Below are positions 1 to 11,700 of a stretch of 64,000 nucleotides of DNA, piece after piece (the first letter of the stretch is position 1; every line of letters starts with the position of its first letter). Origin of the DNA: Gautieria morchelliformis (Eukaryota > Basidiomycota > Agaricomycetes > Gomphales > Gomphaceae); NCBI GenBank assembly GCA_015179125.1, contig WHVA01000003.1, positions 372,001 through 436,000 on the forward strand. The letters are read 5' to 3'. The position numbers and the translations under genes are program-made. The notes beneath the pieces were generated by a model. It made no database searches. It worked only from the letters and a program-made list of their open reading frames with translations, and was not told the DNA's origin.

Positions 1-159
1 GTGTCATGACCCACAGCACCATCTCGAGGTGGCATCTAGACATCCGCGACGGGGGCAGATTGTCAAGCAGGTCGATGAGAAACATCTGTACTCTTCATCT
101 TCAGCTTAGTTACCAATCGCAATGACCGAGACTCACCGTCTTACTAGGATATGGAGCCC

Positions 160-558
160 TGTGAGGGCAACACTAATGACAAAGCCACAACCTAAAGATA
201 CTCAAGGAGATAGTGGCCGATGCAAGGACAATAACCAACTGTGTAGTGGGTATCCTCAGTTTATAAATCTACCAACGATAGATACATGGGGACTTGCCTG
301 TGTAGTGGGTATCCTCAGAGATCAAGCTGAGGAAACACCACCACACTGGCTACAGTCTTATAGCGCTGGCAAGGTTTACATAATAGGGGAGGCGGAAACT
401 TGTGGAAGATGGTAGAAACTCGTAGAAGGTTACGGAAGGTGACAGAAACTGACGGAAGGTGACGGAAACTGACGGAAGGTTATGGAAACTGATGGAAGGT
501 GACGGAAACTCATGGAAGGAAATAGAAACTTGTGGAAGGAAACACGTGAACCCTGACA
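160..558 (-). repeat. 3' LTR of Gypsy-1, with 20-bp tandem units
   Basis: On the minus strand the repeat starts TGTCAGGGTTCACG next to a G-rich polypurine tract (558-572) and ends GTTGCCCTCACA at 160. Inside, at about 425-545, lie roughly five to six copies of a 20-bp unit of the type ggaaggtgacggaaactgac. An inverted relative of the outer part lies at 8728-8981 and has fewer units. Bases 160-245 match 8145-8232 in direct orientation. Confidence 0.6.
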
Positions 559-1867
559 TCACCCCCCTCTCAATGCTTGTTGTCCCGACAAGCACAGCTG
601 CCACCTAGCCCCCAACATCCACCGAGACATCGTTTCCAAGTATGCCACAGGTGGGACCACCATCTCTCCTGGCCCTTCCCCTCCTGGTAGCGCAGGTCAA
701 TGATGAGCTCAGGTGGATTGGGGTCCATGGGCAAGTGCGGCCCTTGGAACCTGGCTCGACGTAGTCGCTCTCCTGCCATGTTACGGAAACGCCGCCCCAC
801 CCATCCTTCAAAAGTGTAGGGGGTTCCACAAGGGGGGGTGCCATCGTTGAGGAAGACAGGGTCACCGATGTAGTACGTGTTCTCTCGTCTGTGTCGGGTC
901 TGAGGAATGCGAGTGCAGGGCGAGTGGGTGCCTGACTCTTTGCTGGTGTGAGGTCCTCAGAGCTGATGGACCACTTTGAAGGCCATGCGACGTCGATGCA
1001 GTGGAAGTGAGCAGTCACAGGTGGAGAGGGGATATATAGCTTATCGGAATGAATTGGTTAGGCGGAGGCCGATATTGCTTATCTTTGGGGTTCTGGACCC
1101 TTGACATTATGAGTAGAAGCCCTGCCTGCTGTCCAGTCAAAGAGAGTTTGCCTGGAAGGTTCTGTGAAGTTCTGAAATCTCTGGAAGGGGAGGGACATGT
1201 ATGCGGCTGCTGAGATACGCTGAGGTGCCTCTGGGTTCTGCATGTGAAATGCCTTAATGAGTCGCTTTTCCCCAGAGACATCTTTCGCCGGTAGCCAGAG
1301 ATCGTCGGCAGCTCCATAGCCCTTCCAGCACACGAGATACCCCAACCTTCCACGGAACATCCTGCTGTCTAGAATCCTTTCAACTTCATATTCTTCGGCT
1401 CCATCCCGTATGACAGGGGGGGGGGGGAGGTGGAGGGGCATGACGTTCAAGAATTGGGTCATCTTCATATGGCCGAAGCAGGACAACAGAGAACACTGGA
1501 TGTGTGCGACCAAAGGATGCAGGAAGATTTAGACCATAGGCATTTTGTGAGACCACCTTATTAACAGTGTAGGGGCCTAGCCACTTGTGGTCTAGCTTCT
1601 TCATTGGGTGAGTGGTTGTGATGTTTTGTGCATTGAGCCAAACCTTGTCACCAAGCTTATAAACTGGGGCTGCTTTATGGTGCACATTATAGAAGCGTGC
1701 CATGTCCTCTGCTGCCTTGGACAGGGCTGAACGAGCTTCTCTTGTGGCCGCTTCCATCCAGTTGTGAACTCATCCAGGGCCTCAAGTCGAGTTTCCCAGA
1801 CTGGTTACAGTCCCAGCCTTGGATGTTGGCCACTGTCCAACATGAAGGGTGTAGTCTGGGTTGAGGC

Positions 1868-3303
1868 TGTGTGGGAACCGTTGCTAATGAAAAGCCTCGC
1901 GAAAAAAGGATTAAAATCGCTTTAAAACCCTGTTTTCCCAGCTGATAGTAGCTAATACACGTGGCTATTGTTGGGAGAACTCTATTCAAATATTCCTTGA
2001 ATTTCCTCTTATTTTTTCGCCATTTAACTTGGCTTCCCTGGCTCAAAAAACTCCTTATTCTGTCAGGCAGAGTTATGAACCCACGCACGTCCACAACTCT
2101 GCCACAGCCGCTCAGTTTCAAACTCCGACCGGAGTTTCCCACGAACCGTAAACTCGGAGTTGCAGGCACTCAAGCACCTACAACCCCGGCACCTTGGCTC
2201 ACTCAAACTCAGCCACTGAGACTGATCCGCTTACACAAGCCTGTGCAATTCAAACCCAGCGGGCACATGACTTGCATCATAGCAACCATGGCTGTGCAAG
2301 GCTGCGTACAAAGTCACACAAAGATGTACAAAGCCAAAACTAGGGTGCAGGTTTGATAAAGCCTATTGGATGAAGGATCCTCCAAACGCAACGCTACGAC
2401 ACCAAATAGGCCCCTTGATGTCATAGCAGCTGTGTAGGGCTGTGCAGGGCAGTGCAAGGCTGTGAAAGGCTGTGTAAGGCTGTGCAAACCAGGGAAGGTG
2501 ATTGGCTATCTATTTCCAATTCCTTTGCACAAACACGCCGCAATAGTTACGAGGGTGTGTTTCAGCAGTGCAAATATTTACTTATGACATCACTCGCCTA
2601 ATAGATAGAAGAACCCCATTTTATGTAATCCTGTGTATTTTACAATATAAAAGGAGGCCATTCTGACCTCCTTGATCATTCAAGCAATCTAACATCTTCT
2701 ATCCACGTGACCTCGTGTGACTTGCATCTTACTAAGCTGCTAATCCCAGCTAGGGTTATTCACTTACTTTAGTGTCTAATTCCTTGTTAAGTAGTTACTT
2801 TACTGCTTAGCCACTTGGACTAATCCTCCGGGTGTAATTCTACAGAGTGAGTCTGTCAATTGAAAGTCTTGCCATTCGCACTCCAATACCCGAGACGATC
2901 TAGTCAGTCGATTTTCCTGATTAGAGACTTTCACAAGTCGCTTTGTTCACAAAACTCGTCCCTCGTTTTATTGCTGTGCGCTGGTAGATTATCAGGGCAG
3001 TCCATTTATAAACTCGCCTGCTAAGTACATTCCTTCATATTTTGGAATACGCTTGGACCCCGATAGTGTCCTTGAACCTACATTCTTTTAGTTTATTGTT
3101 CAGTGCTGCTAAAAAACGTATTGCCTTCCATCCGTATTAACTTGGACTAGTTTTTACGCGGATTGCAACCAAGGTACAAATATTAAATTATTTCCGGAGT
3201 TGTGCTGCAGCATTGTTTAATATTCTTTGAGTCTCGTAAACGACACGTTCTGATAGATTGAAGTGTTAGCAATAACACCAAAGTCTCGAAGGGTTCCAAA
3301 ACA
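1868..3303. mobile_element. Solo LTR (1,436 bp) inside the Gypsy-1 integrase
   Basis: The insert begins TGTGTGGGAACC and ends GGTTCCAAAACA, so its ends are inverted repeats of the LTR type. It is bordered on both sides by GAGGC (1863-1867 and 3304-3308), a 5-bp target duplication. The integrase reading on its left continues on its right. A TATA-like box (tataaaagg) lies near 2647 on the plus strand, which suggests plus orientation. No internal coding region remains, so this is what is left after LTR-LTR recombination. It is younger than Gypsy-1. Confidence 0.85.
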
Positions 3304-5794
3304 GAGGCATGGATTTGGTTGTTATAGGCAAACTTGGCCAAGGATATCCATTCGAACCAATCATCCTGACGCTGGTTGATGAATAGTCGAAGGTATTGCT
3401 CAATCTCCTGATTAACCCTTTCAGTCTGTCCATCAGTTTGGGGGTGATAAGCAGTAGAGGCAGCGACTTTGACACCAAGAAGTTTGTTCAGTTCACGCAT
3501 GAACTGGGAGATGAACTGTGTGCCTCGATCACTGATGATTTCTTCAGGGAGCCCATGAATTTTCCAAACATGATCACGGAAGAGTCGGGCAACTCCCACT
3601 GAAGTTACATCTGAAGTGGTGGGAATGACATGTGCACGCTTTGAGAGGCGATCGACGACAACAAGGAGAGCATCATAGCCATGACTGGTAGGCAGTTCTA
3701 CAATCAAGTCAACAGACATAACCTGCCATCTACGGTCTGGGATACGGTTTGGTAGAAGCTTGCCAATGGGAGAAGCAGGGAAGGTTTTTGTCCAGTTGCA
3801 CAGGTCACAGGCCTTGACGTATTTTGCGATGTAATGTCCCATCCCAGGCCACCAGTAACTACGAGCAACTAGTTCAGTAGTTCTCCAACGACCAGGGTGA
3901 CCGGTGAGAGGCATGTCATGGTGCGCTTTCACTATGTCATGTCATAGTTTTGCATCAAGTGGCACGTACACTTTGTTGTGATAGAGGACAAGCCCATCCT
4001 GTTCAGACCACTCTTCTCCTCATAAATTTCCAGAGGAGCCCAGTTCTTTGAGAGCCTTGACAACCTTTTCATCCCGGTCTACACAGTTCCTTACTCGATT
4101 GAGGAAAGCATCACCTTCACCTGGGACTAACTGCGCGCCAGCCTCTGGGGGATTTGCCTTGATGTGGAACAAGTCAGGGGTAAGTAAGACTTGATTTTGG
4201 TTGTCTTCCTCCCCCCGCTTATGATCCACGCGTCGTGAGAGTGCATCAGGCTTGGCTGAATGACGACCGGGATGATGGATCAGCTCAGAATCAAAGCGAG
4301 AGAGATAGAGTGACCAGCGTGCTTGACGACGGTTCAAGTTTTGTGCAGTCCGGAAGTAGGTGAGATTCTGATGGTCATTGAGAATCTCAATCTTGTGCTT
4401 CGTTCCCTCTAAGATGTGGCGCCATTCCTCTAATCCCTGAATAACAGAAAGAAGCTCCTTGTCATGGATGGCATAGTTGCGTTCAGCATCATTGAGGCTT
4501 TTGGGCACAAACACCACAGGCCGCCATTTGCCATCAGAACATAGCTGGGACAGTACGGCTCCTGTGGCATAGGCTGAGGCATCTGTTTCAAGACAGAAAC
4601 GTTTATCTTGATCAGGGAGGACAAGGATCGGTGTTGAGGTGATGAGGAGTTTGAGCTTGTCAAAGGACACTTGCTCTGGGCCATTCGGATCCCAAGACCA
4701 CTGGGCATCCTGTTTGGTCAACTGGTTGAGGGGCTTTGCAATGTGTGAGAAGTCTTCCTCAAATCGACGGTAGAAGTTGATGAAACCAAGGAATGATTTG
4801 ACTTCAGTGACGTTACGTGGTATTGGCCAGTCCCGCACTCCTGCAACCTTGACTGGGTCCATGGCAACCTGTCCTTGAGAGAGGATGAGGCCGAGATACT
4901 CCACCTCTAGTTTCTCAAATAGGCATTTTTTAGGTTTGAGGTACAGGTTGTTGGCCCAGAGGATTTCAAGGACACATCGTACAATCCTACGATGTTCTTC
5001 AAGTGACTCTGTGAAGATGAGAATGTCATCCATGAACACCACCACAACCCCTTCATCGATGAGACTCTTGAAGATGTCATTCATCATCATCTGGAAGGTT
5101 GCTGGGCTGTTCATGAGTCCAAAGAACATGACTAGAGGTTCATACAGGCCCCTATTTGTCCGAAAGGCTGCCTTCCACTCATCTCCCTCTTTTATGCGTA
5201 CATTATTATATCCCCAGCGAATGTCAAGCTTTGTGAAGTATTTAGCCCTTCCAGCAGCAATCTTATTCATGATGTCTGGAACAAGGGGCAAAGGATAGGC
5301 ATTCTTGATTGTTATATCATTGAGCTTCCGGTAGTCTTGCACAAATCTAAGACTGCCGTCCTTTTTCTTCACAAAGAAGGCTGGAGATGCCATAGGTGAC
5401 TTGGAAGGACGGATACGATGGCTCTTCAGGTTCTCCTCAAGGAAGTTATCCAGTTCCCTTTGCTCAACCGGTGACATTGGGTAAACCTTTGTGCTGAAGG
5501 GTTGTGCACCTGGAGTGAGCTCAATCGCATGGTCCCAGGGCTTTCGAGGAGGCAGTTGGTCAAATGACTCCTTAGAAAACACATCCTTGAACTCCTGGTA
5601 TGGTTTAGGGACAAGGTCCTCGAAGGATCTGACTGGTGCAGACTTGCTGGCCCGTTCAACAAGCTGTTGGGAGACAGTCCAGCCTGCGCCAATTGTTTCA
5701 GGACTCTCATTCACAAAGATGACAAAGGTCCTGTCTCCTTCCTCAAGTAGGGAGCGGGTGTGCTGTATGGGAACCTCCTGTTGGGCGGATGCTC

Positions 5795-6330
5795 ACAACT
5801 TTTTATTACCTGTAGCTTCACCCATTTTATTCTCAAATTATAGAAAAGAAGAGGACGAAAGTACATGCCAATCTTATTGTTGGGATATAAATAATTTTTC
5901 TTTTGTCCCTCCCCGAGCGGCAGCTCCGCCAACGAGAACGCCAATGCCAATTTTTACGTCTCTTCTTATTTGTTCTACCCACTTTTAATATACACTATAT
6001 CATTATAACTATTCATATATATTACAAATATATACACAACTACTATTAATCCATATGGTAGTCTAATACTCTCTTATTATAACTAGTCATACTAATACTC
6101 CTACTCATATCTGTTACAGGTATCTCTCCAAGTATCTGTTACTCTATCTTGTAGTCTAATACTCTCTCATATGTATATATATCTTCAAGATGTTTAAATA
6201 TATACAGAATCATCTAATAACATCTATTATTCTCCTTATAAATACTACTATATATTCCTATATGTTGTTATTAATACTCTTATAGTATATATTATATACT
6301 CATATATGCTGTATTACATAACCATTATGA
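5795..6330. other. AT-rich block between protease and RT of Gypsy-1
   Basis: About 535 bp of very AT-rich sequence made of short TATA, ACTATTA and CTCTTAT-type runs, with one small GC-rich island near 5907-5945. It separates the protease region from the RT region, which are normally close in this family, so it is probably an insertion. I found no terminal inverted repeats or clear target duplication. Its class is unknown. Confidence 0.4.
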
Positions 6331-8144
6331 TTATCCTCCTTGATCTACACTCTCTTCTGGAACAGTTTCGACTGTGGGCCCTCTGACAACAGGTCTGCCC
6401 CCACATGACTTGGGACAGCGTGTCATCTTCACATCTCCTGTACGCAAGTTAACTTCTGGGTTGTGTTCAACAAGCCATTTGTGACCAAGAATGATGGCAA
6501 GTCGTCCAAGGCTTGTGACAGAGAATGTGGCACGTTCCGTATGATCCCCAAAGGTGCAAATGAGGTCAACTTCTTCCTTGATTGAGCCAGCCTCATTTGG
6601 GGTACCATCAATATTGTAGACGGGGATGGCACGGGGTAGGGTATGGGTCCGAAGTCTGTGTTCCCTTACAAACTCCACATCGATGAACATCCCTGTAGCA
6701 CCACTGTCAAGGAGGGAGTCAATTGCAAGTGGATGCCCTGTGTCAACGGAGTGGACCTTGAGAGGTACTTTGGTGCATCGGCGGAGGTCAGCAGTATGGA
6801 CATATAGAGGGATTGGAAGGTTTGCATTAGCAACTGGAGCGATGGGTTTGGTTTTTGGCATGGCTGGTTTGGTTTCAGTTCGATCAGGGGTAGGAGAAGG
6901 ATGCATCATATCGCCTGTGAGCCCTATTGTACATGTTTCAAGAACTGAAAACCGATTCATCGAGCGGGGCATGTCTTTCACCACTGACTGGCCTAAAAAC
7001 CCTTTCCTTCCTCTTGGACAGGGGCTTCTACCTTCTGTTTGCGTTCCTCCATTGCCGCTGCTACAGATTTAGAGACAATTGCTGCAATGTCTGCCTCTGT
7101 GAGGTTTGCACGGATTCGTGGCTTGCAAGGTTCAGGACAGTCTGGTGAAATGTGACCAGGTCTCTTACAGTTGTAGCAGGTCCGTGTTTTGGTGCGGCGG
7201 CGGGATGAGTCAATATCCATAGGTGTCGCATTACTGGGTGGTGCTGTGACAACAGGCGCCGTAGCAGGAGTGTGGAGTGGTCGGGCAGGAGGAGGGCAAT
7301 TAGGAACATAAGGTGTCTGTGCCTTCCTGACGTCTAACAGACGGCGATGATTGCGGTCAATCTGACAGGATGCTTCCTTCCAGCCTTTGAGGTTGGGTGG
7401 AAGAAAGGGCTGGGCGTGGATCTTGTCAAGGATACCTGCTGGAAGGCCACGAGCATAGGCATCCTCGAGTGCCTCATCATTAAAGCCTGTCCTGCCTGCC
7501 AGGATCTCAAATTGAGCCGTGTATTCATCTGCCGTCATTCCTGATGTCATCCTGAGGTCATGCAGCTTAGTGCGAGCCGTTCTGGCACGATCTGGGTCCC
7601 CAAAGGCCGCCTCCACACGTTTAATGAACTCCTCCAGAGTGTATATAGAGGAGGTGCCATCAATGACAGCCTGTGTCTCGTTGTGTGCCCATATCTCCAC
7701 AGAGCCTCCCGTCATGAAGGAAAGAGCATATAGGATCTTTGTGCACTCATCTGGGAAGGATTCTGGCTGTACAGCGATGGACAACTTGATAGACCTGATA
7801 AACCCTTCAGTCTCTGCACGGTCTCCATTGAACTCCTCCGGTTCTGCTGCTTTGATAGAGCGAGTAGATGGAGGGACACTGTGAGGTACTGAGGGCGCAA
7901 GGGCTTGAGCAGCAGCAACAGCAGCGTTGGTGGCAGCATTGGCTAAGTGATCATGAACGTTAACAACCTGATTGTGCAGTTGAAGTTGGTGCAGCTGCTG
8001 CGCTTGGCTGGAAAGGAGGCCTCGAAGAAATGGCCCATGTTCACCCAAGGAGTCCCAGTATGCCTCCGGGAGTTGGTCTGCCATAGGCTGAGATGAAGGT
8101 TGGTTAAGAAAAGTGTGTGGGGTTGTCCTATGAGCTTGATCTTC

Positions 8145-8497
8145 TGTGAGGGCAACACTAATGACGAAGCCACAACCTAAAGATACTCAAGGAGATAGTG
8201 GCCGATGCAAGGACAATAACCAACTGTGTAGTGGTGGCATCAAGGGTCGATCAAGGGTCAGGGAGGTCAGGGGGATGCAGGGTTGATGGCAGGTGCCAAG
8301 TGTTGTCCCTGGCTGTGCAGCGTAGTATAATACGGGCTCGCTGACATTGGGGGTCCTTAGACCTTTCTCTTTGGATTTCCCCTTGTCAGTGAGAATCCCC
8401 TCTCTTGTATACTCTGTTCATTTATACATACTTTGGATTTCCCCTTGTCAGTTGTGTGGTAGTGTGATCTCCACAACCAGCCAGGGTTGCCCTTACA
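8145..8497 (-). repeat. LTR-type repeat at the 5' side of Gypsy-1
   Basis: The block is bounded by TGTGAGGGCAAC on the left and GGTTGCCCTTACA on the right, 353 bp with inverted ends. It lies 60 bp from the gag start, where a 5' LTR is expected. Its outer part (8233-8497) is related to 38826-39015 in the opposite orientation and not to the outer part of the 160-558 repeat. The two Gypsy-1 ends therefore have different U3 halves joined to a shared U5-like part. Confidence 0.55.
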
Positions 8498-8727
8498 ATA
8501 TGAGGCTTATGAGGATGGCTGTTTGGCGGCAGCTGCTGAGGATTCCTGGCCTGAAGATGAGGATGTGACAGTGCCGGGGCAGGTGCATAGTTTTGAGGAC
8601 ATGGGTGAGTATTCTGCTTATGTGCATTTGGATTTGGGGTGTCAACGCTGTTTAGATTTAGGCGAAGCTTCTATGGCAGAGATAGATGAGAGAATGGCTG
8701 GGATATCCAAAAATGGAGACTGGGCTT
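8498..8727 (+). other. Short acidic open frame between two LTR-type repeats, unknown
   Basis: This 230-bp stretch lies between the repeat ending at 8497 and another beginning TGTCAGGG at 8728. An open frame crosses it, rich in Asp and Glu (for example EDSWPEDEDVTVPGQ). I do not recognise it. It may be a remnant of an element's internal region or of host coding sequence. Confidence 0.25.
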
Positions 8728-8981
8728 GTCAGGGTTCACATGTTTCCTTCCACAAGTTTCTATTTCCTTCCATGAGTTTCCGTCACCTTCCGTAACCTTC
8801 TACGAGTTTCTACCATCTTCCACAAGTTTCCGCCTCCCCTATTATGTAAACCTTGCCAGCGCTATAAGACTGTAGCCAGTGTGGTGGTGTTTCCTCAGCT
8901 TGATCTCTGAGGATACCCACTACACAGGCAAGTCCCCATGTATCTATCGTTGGTAGATTTATAAACTGAGGATACCCCCTA
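8728..8981 (+). repeat. LTR relative of 160-558, plus orientation, cut by the Harbinger transposon
   Basis: The block starts TGTCAGGGTTCACATG and runs to GGATACCCCCTA. It is the reverse complement of about 240-558 with few differences, and has fewer of the 20-bp units. It stops at the left terminal repeat of the Harbinger element, so that element landed in or beside it. Confidence 0.6.
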
Positions 8982-9152
8982 TTAGAGTATATTAGTTTGT
9001 AGTATATATTATGTACGATAATATGAGATTATCGTACAATAATATTGCCGCCCAGGGAAATAATCTTTCCCACAGTTATTAGATGCACGTGACTGACACG
9101 TGTTTAGGACCATATATTCCGAACACGCTGCTCCATCCTCGCTGCTCTCCTT

Positions 9153-10402
9153 ATGCCTCCTGTCAACCTCCACCAGCGAAAGACTCTTCTTGCCACTGTT
9201 GTGCCCCTCCTCCTCCTGCAGCAACGTACTCCTGGCTCTGGAATTCACCCCTCTGGCACCACAACCACTGAACCGACCGATGACCTGACCCCTGACGACA
9301 CACTCTCCATCTCAGTTGCCTGCAGTTCTTTGCCCAAAGTGGTCCCACACCCAGAACAGGGGGGTGAGCGGATAACGCCGGAGTACCTCTGGCAGATGAG
9401 TGAGGCCGAGTGCATCTGGAGGTTCAGGTGAGTATACACTACACGTGAACACTTGAACAAACTCACAAAAACCACATTAGGTTTACAGCAGGGGAACTTC
9501 AGCTCCTTGCGGATCTTTTGCAGCTCCTGAAACCTCTCATCACAGCCGCCGGGAGCCGCGCAAGTGCCCTCAAGGCGATCTCACTTCTTTGTGCACGCCT
9601 GCGGAGCCCAGAGGACCAGTGGTCCTTATCCACAAAGTACCACCGTCCTCAGTCCACTATCTCCCAAATCACCAACAAGACGGCCTCTTTCATCAATGCC
9701 CGGTGGGGCTTTCTCCTTGACTGGGACCGGCATGGGATTTTGTCCCCAGAGAAGCTTGGCGAGTACGCCGATGCCCTTTACGATTTGGGAGCACCCTGTC
9801 GCAGCGTCTTTGGCTTCATCGATTGCACGATCTGGCAGATGTGCCGGCCAGGAATGTATCAGGAGCTTGCCTACACCGGTTACAAGAAATGTCATGGCAT
9901 GAAGTTTCAGGGGGTTGTCGTCCCCAACGGGTTGATTGTGCATCTAGCTGGCCCATACAGGGCCCCACAAAATGACGCTGGAGTCCTGAAGGAAAGCTCA
10001 CTGCTCCAGCATCTCGAGCAGTATGCGATTCAGCCTGGGTCACGGGAAGGGGATGCACCCGGGGATCGTTATTTCCAGGTTTACAGTGATTCAGCTTATG
10101 GGGTGAGCCCCTTTATCGTGAGTCCCTATTCCACCGTGAATGTGCTTACCCCAGAACAACGCGCATGGAACACGGCAATGGGTGGGGTACGGATATCCGT
10201 GGAGCACGGCTTCGGCCTTGTGTTGCAAGATTGGCCGTTCCTCCATGCCTTTTGGAAGCACAAGATATGGGGGAATGCGTGTGGCACCATGTACCGTGTT
10301 GGTGTTCTCCTCACAAATGTGCATTCGTGCTTGGAGCCGAATCAGACTTCCCTTCGTTATTCATGTCCTCCCCCTTTCCTCCAAGAATACTTCCATGAAT
10401 AG
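9153..10402 (+). CDS. PIF/Harbinger transposase (DDE_Tnp_4 type), two exons
   Basis: Exons 9153-9427 and 9481-10402 are separated by a 53-bp GTGAGT...TTAG intron that keeps the phase, giving about 398 residues. The catalytic triad is visible: Asp near residue 205 in FGFIDCTIW, Asp near 294 in VYSDSAYG, and Glu near 332 in ISVEHGFG. The segment KKCHGMKFQGVVVPNGLI and the following NDAG motif are typical of the family. An N-terminal helix-rich part (about residues 60-160) precedes the nuclease fold and probably binds DNA. No stop or frameshift was seen, so this copy may still be translated. It would cut the element's ends with help from the Myb-like protein encoded opposite. The start is the first ATG of exon 1 and could lie slightly elsewhere. 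Confidence 0.85.
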
Positions 10403-10556
10403 TCATGTTCTCTAGCAGTTTATGCATGTATGCCACCCCTGTCCCTGTTTGTAGAGCCAACAAACAATTTTTAGGTCTTTTTTTTTTTTAAGAAAACCTT
10501 TTTTTTTGTCAAGAAAAAATTATTTTGTCAAATTTGTCACGAAAACAAATTTTTGG

Positions 10557-10702
10557 GCCAAGAAAACAATACTTTGCAAGTGAGACATCTCAAACTAATT
10601 ATTTTATTTTTTTCAAGAAAACCTTTTTTTTGCCAAGAAACAAATAATTTGTCAATTTTGTCCAAGAAAACAATACTTGGCAAGTGAGACATCTCAAACT
10701 AA
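10557..10702. repeat. Direct repeat of about 45 bp in an AT-rich spacer
   Basis: The phrase GCAAGTGAGACATCTCAAAC occurs near 10577 and again near 10680, each preceded by CAAGAAAACAATACTT. The copies are about 102 bp apart, so this is a local tandem duplication between the 3' ends of the two Harbinger genes. The rest of 10403-10680 is T-rich and A-rich with no coding signal. Confidence 0.7.
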
Positions 10703-11700
10703 TTAAGGAGCCCCTGCCGCAAGATATCCAGGAGTGCTGTGCTTGTCCTCTCCTGCTGGTCATTTGCACGACGTGTCTCCTCAAGGAGCGCCTGGTGTGC
10801 CTTCCTCTCCTCCTCACATTCCGCCTCACGCAACTTGCGGTCCTCTTCGCGCATCTTGCATGTCTCTGCACGTGCTTCCTCCAGGAGCTCGACCAGTCAT
10901 GTAGTTTCAGTCCTCCGCCTCCCTCCCACACAGGAACGTTTCCGTCCGAAGCTCTCACGCGTATCTGTCCCAGATATGCTCGCCAATTGACTGCCATCAT
11001 TCTCCTTCTCAGAAATCCCAACCGATGGAGATGGGGAGCGTCCTCGCTTCTGCCTAGGTCGCTGGCATATCACCATGGCGTCTCGCATAGTCTCTCCCGC
11101 ATCCTTCGCCGCGTTCTGAACCTATTGATTAGATAGTTAGTAGCCAATAAATATCATGAACAAAGCCCTTCACTCACCTGTTTTTCACGCTCCTTCTGCT
11201 CCTCCCTGGTCCCTTTCGCCTCCAACTTGAGATGCTGCACGGCATCCAGCTTCCCTGAGAGCGAGGCGAACAGGGCTGGATCACGCTCCCACTCTTTACC
11301 AAGAGCAGACCGGGGAGTCTTCTTTTTTCCCCCCTACTCTCTTCTAGTCAGCACGCAATTTATATAAAATAATTATGCTAGGACGCACCTCCACCCAAGT
11401 GAGCAGGGATGCCACTTTGTTCTTGAGTGTGTCCGGCTCACGGTTCAGGCAATACCCACTCTCTTGCACGCGCCTGGCCACTTCTTTCCAGTGTTCACCC
11501 AGCTTTGCCCGTGGTGCCATGTACGGGTTGACCTCGATCACAGCGCGGAGGAGTTGGTCGAGGTCATGCAAAGAAAAGGCTTCACGCGCCTTGTGTGAAG
11601 ATATGGGTTGTGACCCTAGCACACCTGACGCATCCAACCCGGTGTTTGATGACTCATCAGGTGTGCTAGGGGGTGCAGCGACCGAGGTAACGAGGGAGAG
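10699..11700 (-). pseudogene. Harbinger Myb/SANT-like accessory gene, degraded
   Basis: The Myb/SANT-like exon (about 11389-11640) contains FSLHDLDQLLRAVIEVNPY...HWKEVARRVQESG...LKNKVASLLTW, a trihelix-like DNA-binding fold. A donor GTGCGT follows at 11388. The next exon (to 11178) reads KEWERDPALF, then a 56-bp intron (11122-11177), then an exon with a basic patch and a long coiled coil (LVELLEEARAETCKMREEDR onward) ending at 10699. An in-frame TGA at 10897-10899 splits that last exon and fits a CGA-to-TGA transition. The phase across the intron ending in a G6A6 run near 11325-11340 also does not match. The 5' end upstream of about 11700 is unresolved. In the family this protein guides the transposase to the terminal repeats. 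Confidence 0.65.

Larger units (their letters stand above)
160..8497 (-). mobile_element. Ty3/Gypsy chromovirus, Gypsy-1, broken
   Basis: Parts in transcription order on the minus strand: LTR-like end 8145-8497, gag 6993-8084, protease 6331-6984, reverse transcriptase and RNase H 4020-5714, integrase 3304-3932 continuing at 1386-1867, chromodomain about 1079-1480, and a 3' LTR from 558 leftwards to 160. Gag ends in a CCHC knuckle (CYNCKRPGHISPDC). Protease has a DSGATG site. RT has FMDDIL. Integrase has an HHCC-like zinc finger (HDMPLTGHPG...CDLC) and a DRGTQF core. The chromodomain reads LVCWKGYGAADDLW. A purine run and TGTCAGGG mark the 3' LTR start near 558. The two end repeats agree only over their inner 85-90 bp, so they are not a clean pair. 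A solo LTR and an AT-rich block sit inside. The element is broken in several places and is old. Confidence 0.9.

Noticed and set aside
1-159. TGTCATGACCC at bases 2-12 as the start of another family E LTR
   Set aside because: The next bases do not match the other E copies, so only the short word is shared.
160-8497. 160-558 and 8145-8497 as an ordinary identical LTR pair for dating Gypsy-1
   Set aside because: Only the inner 85-90 bp agree; the outer halves come from different repeat types, so a pair distance would be meaningless.
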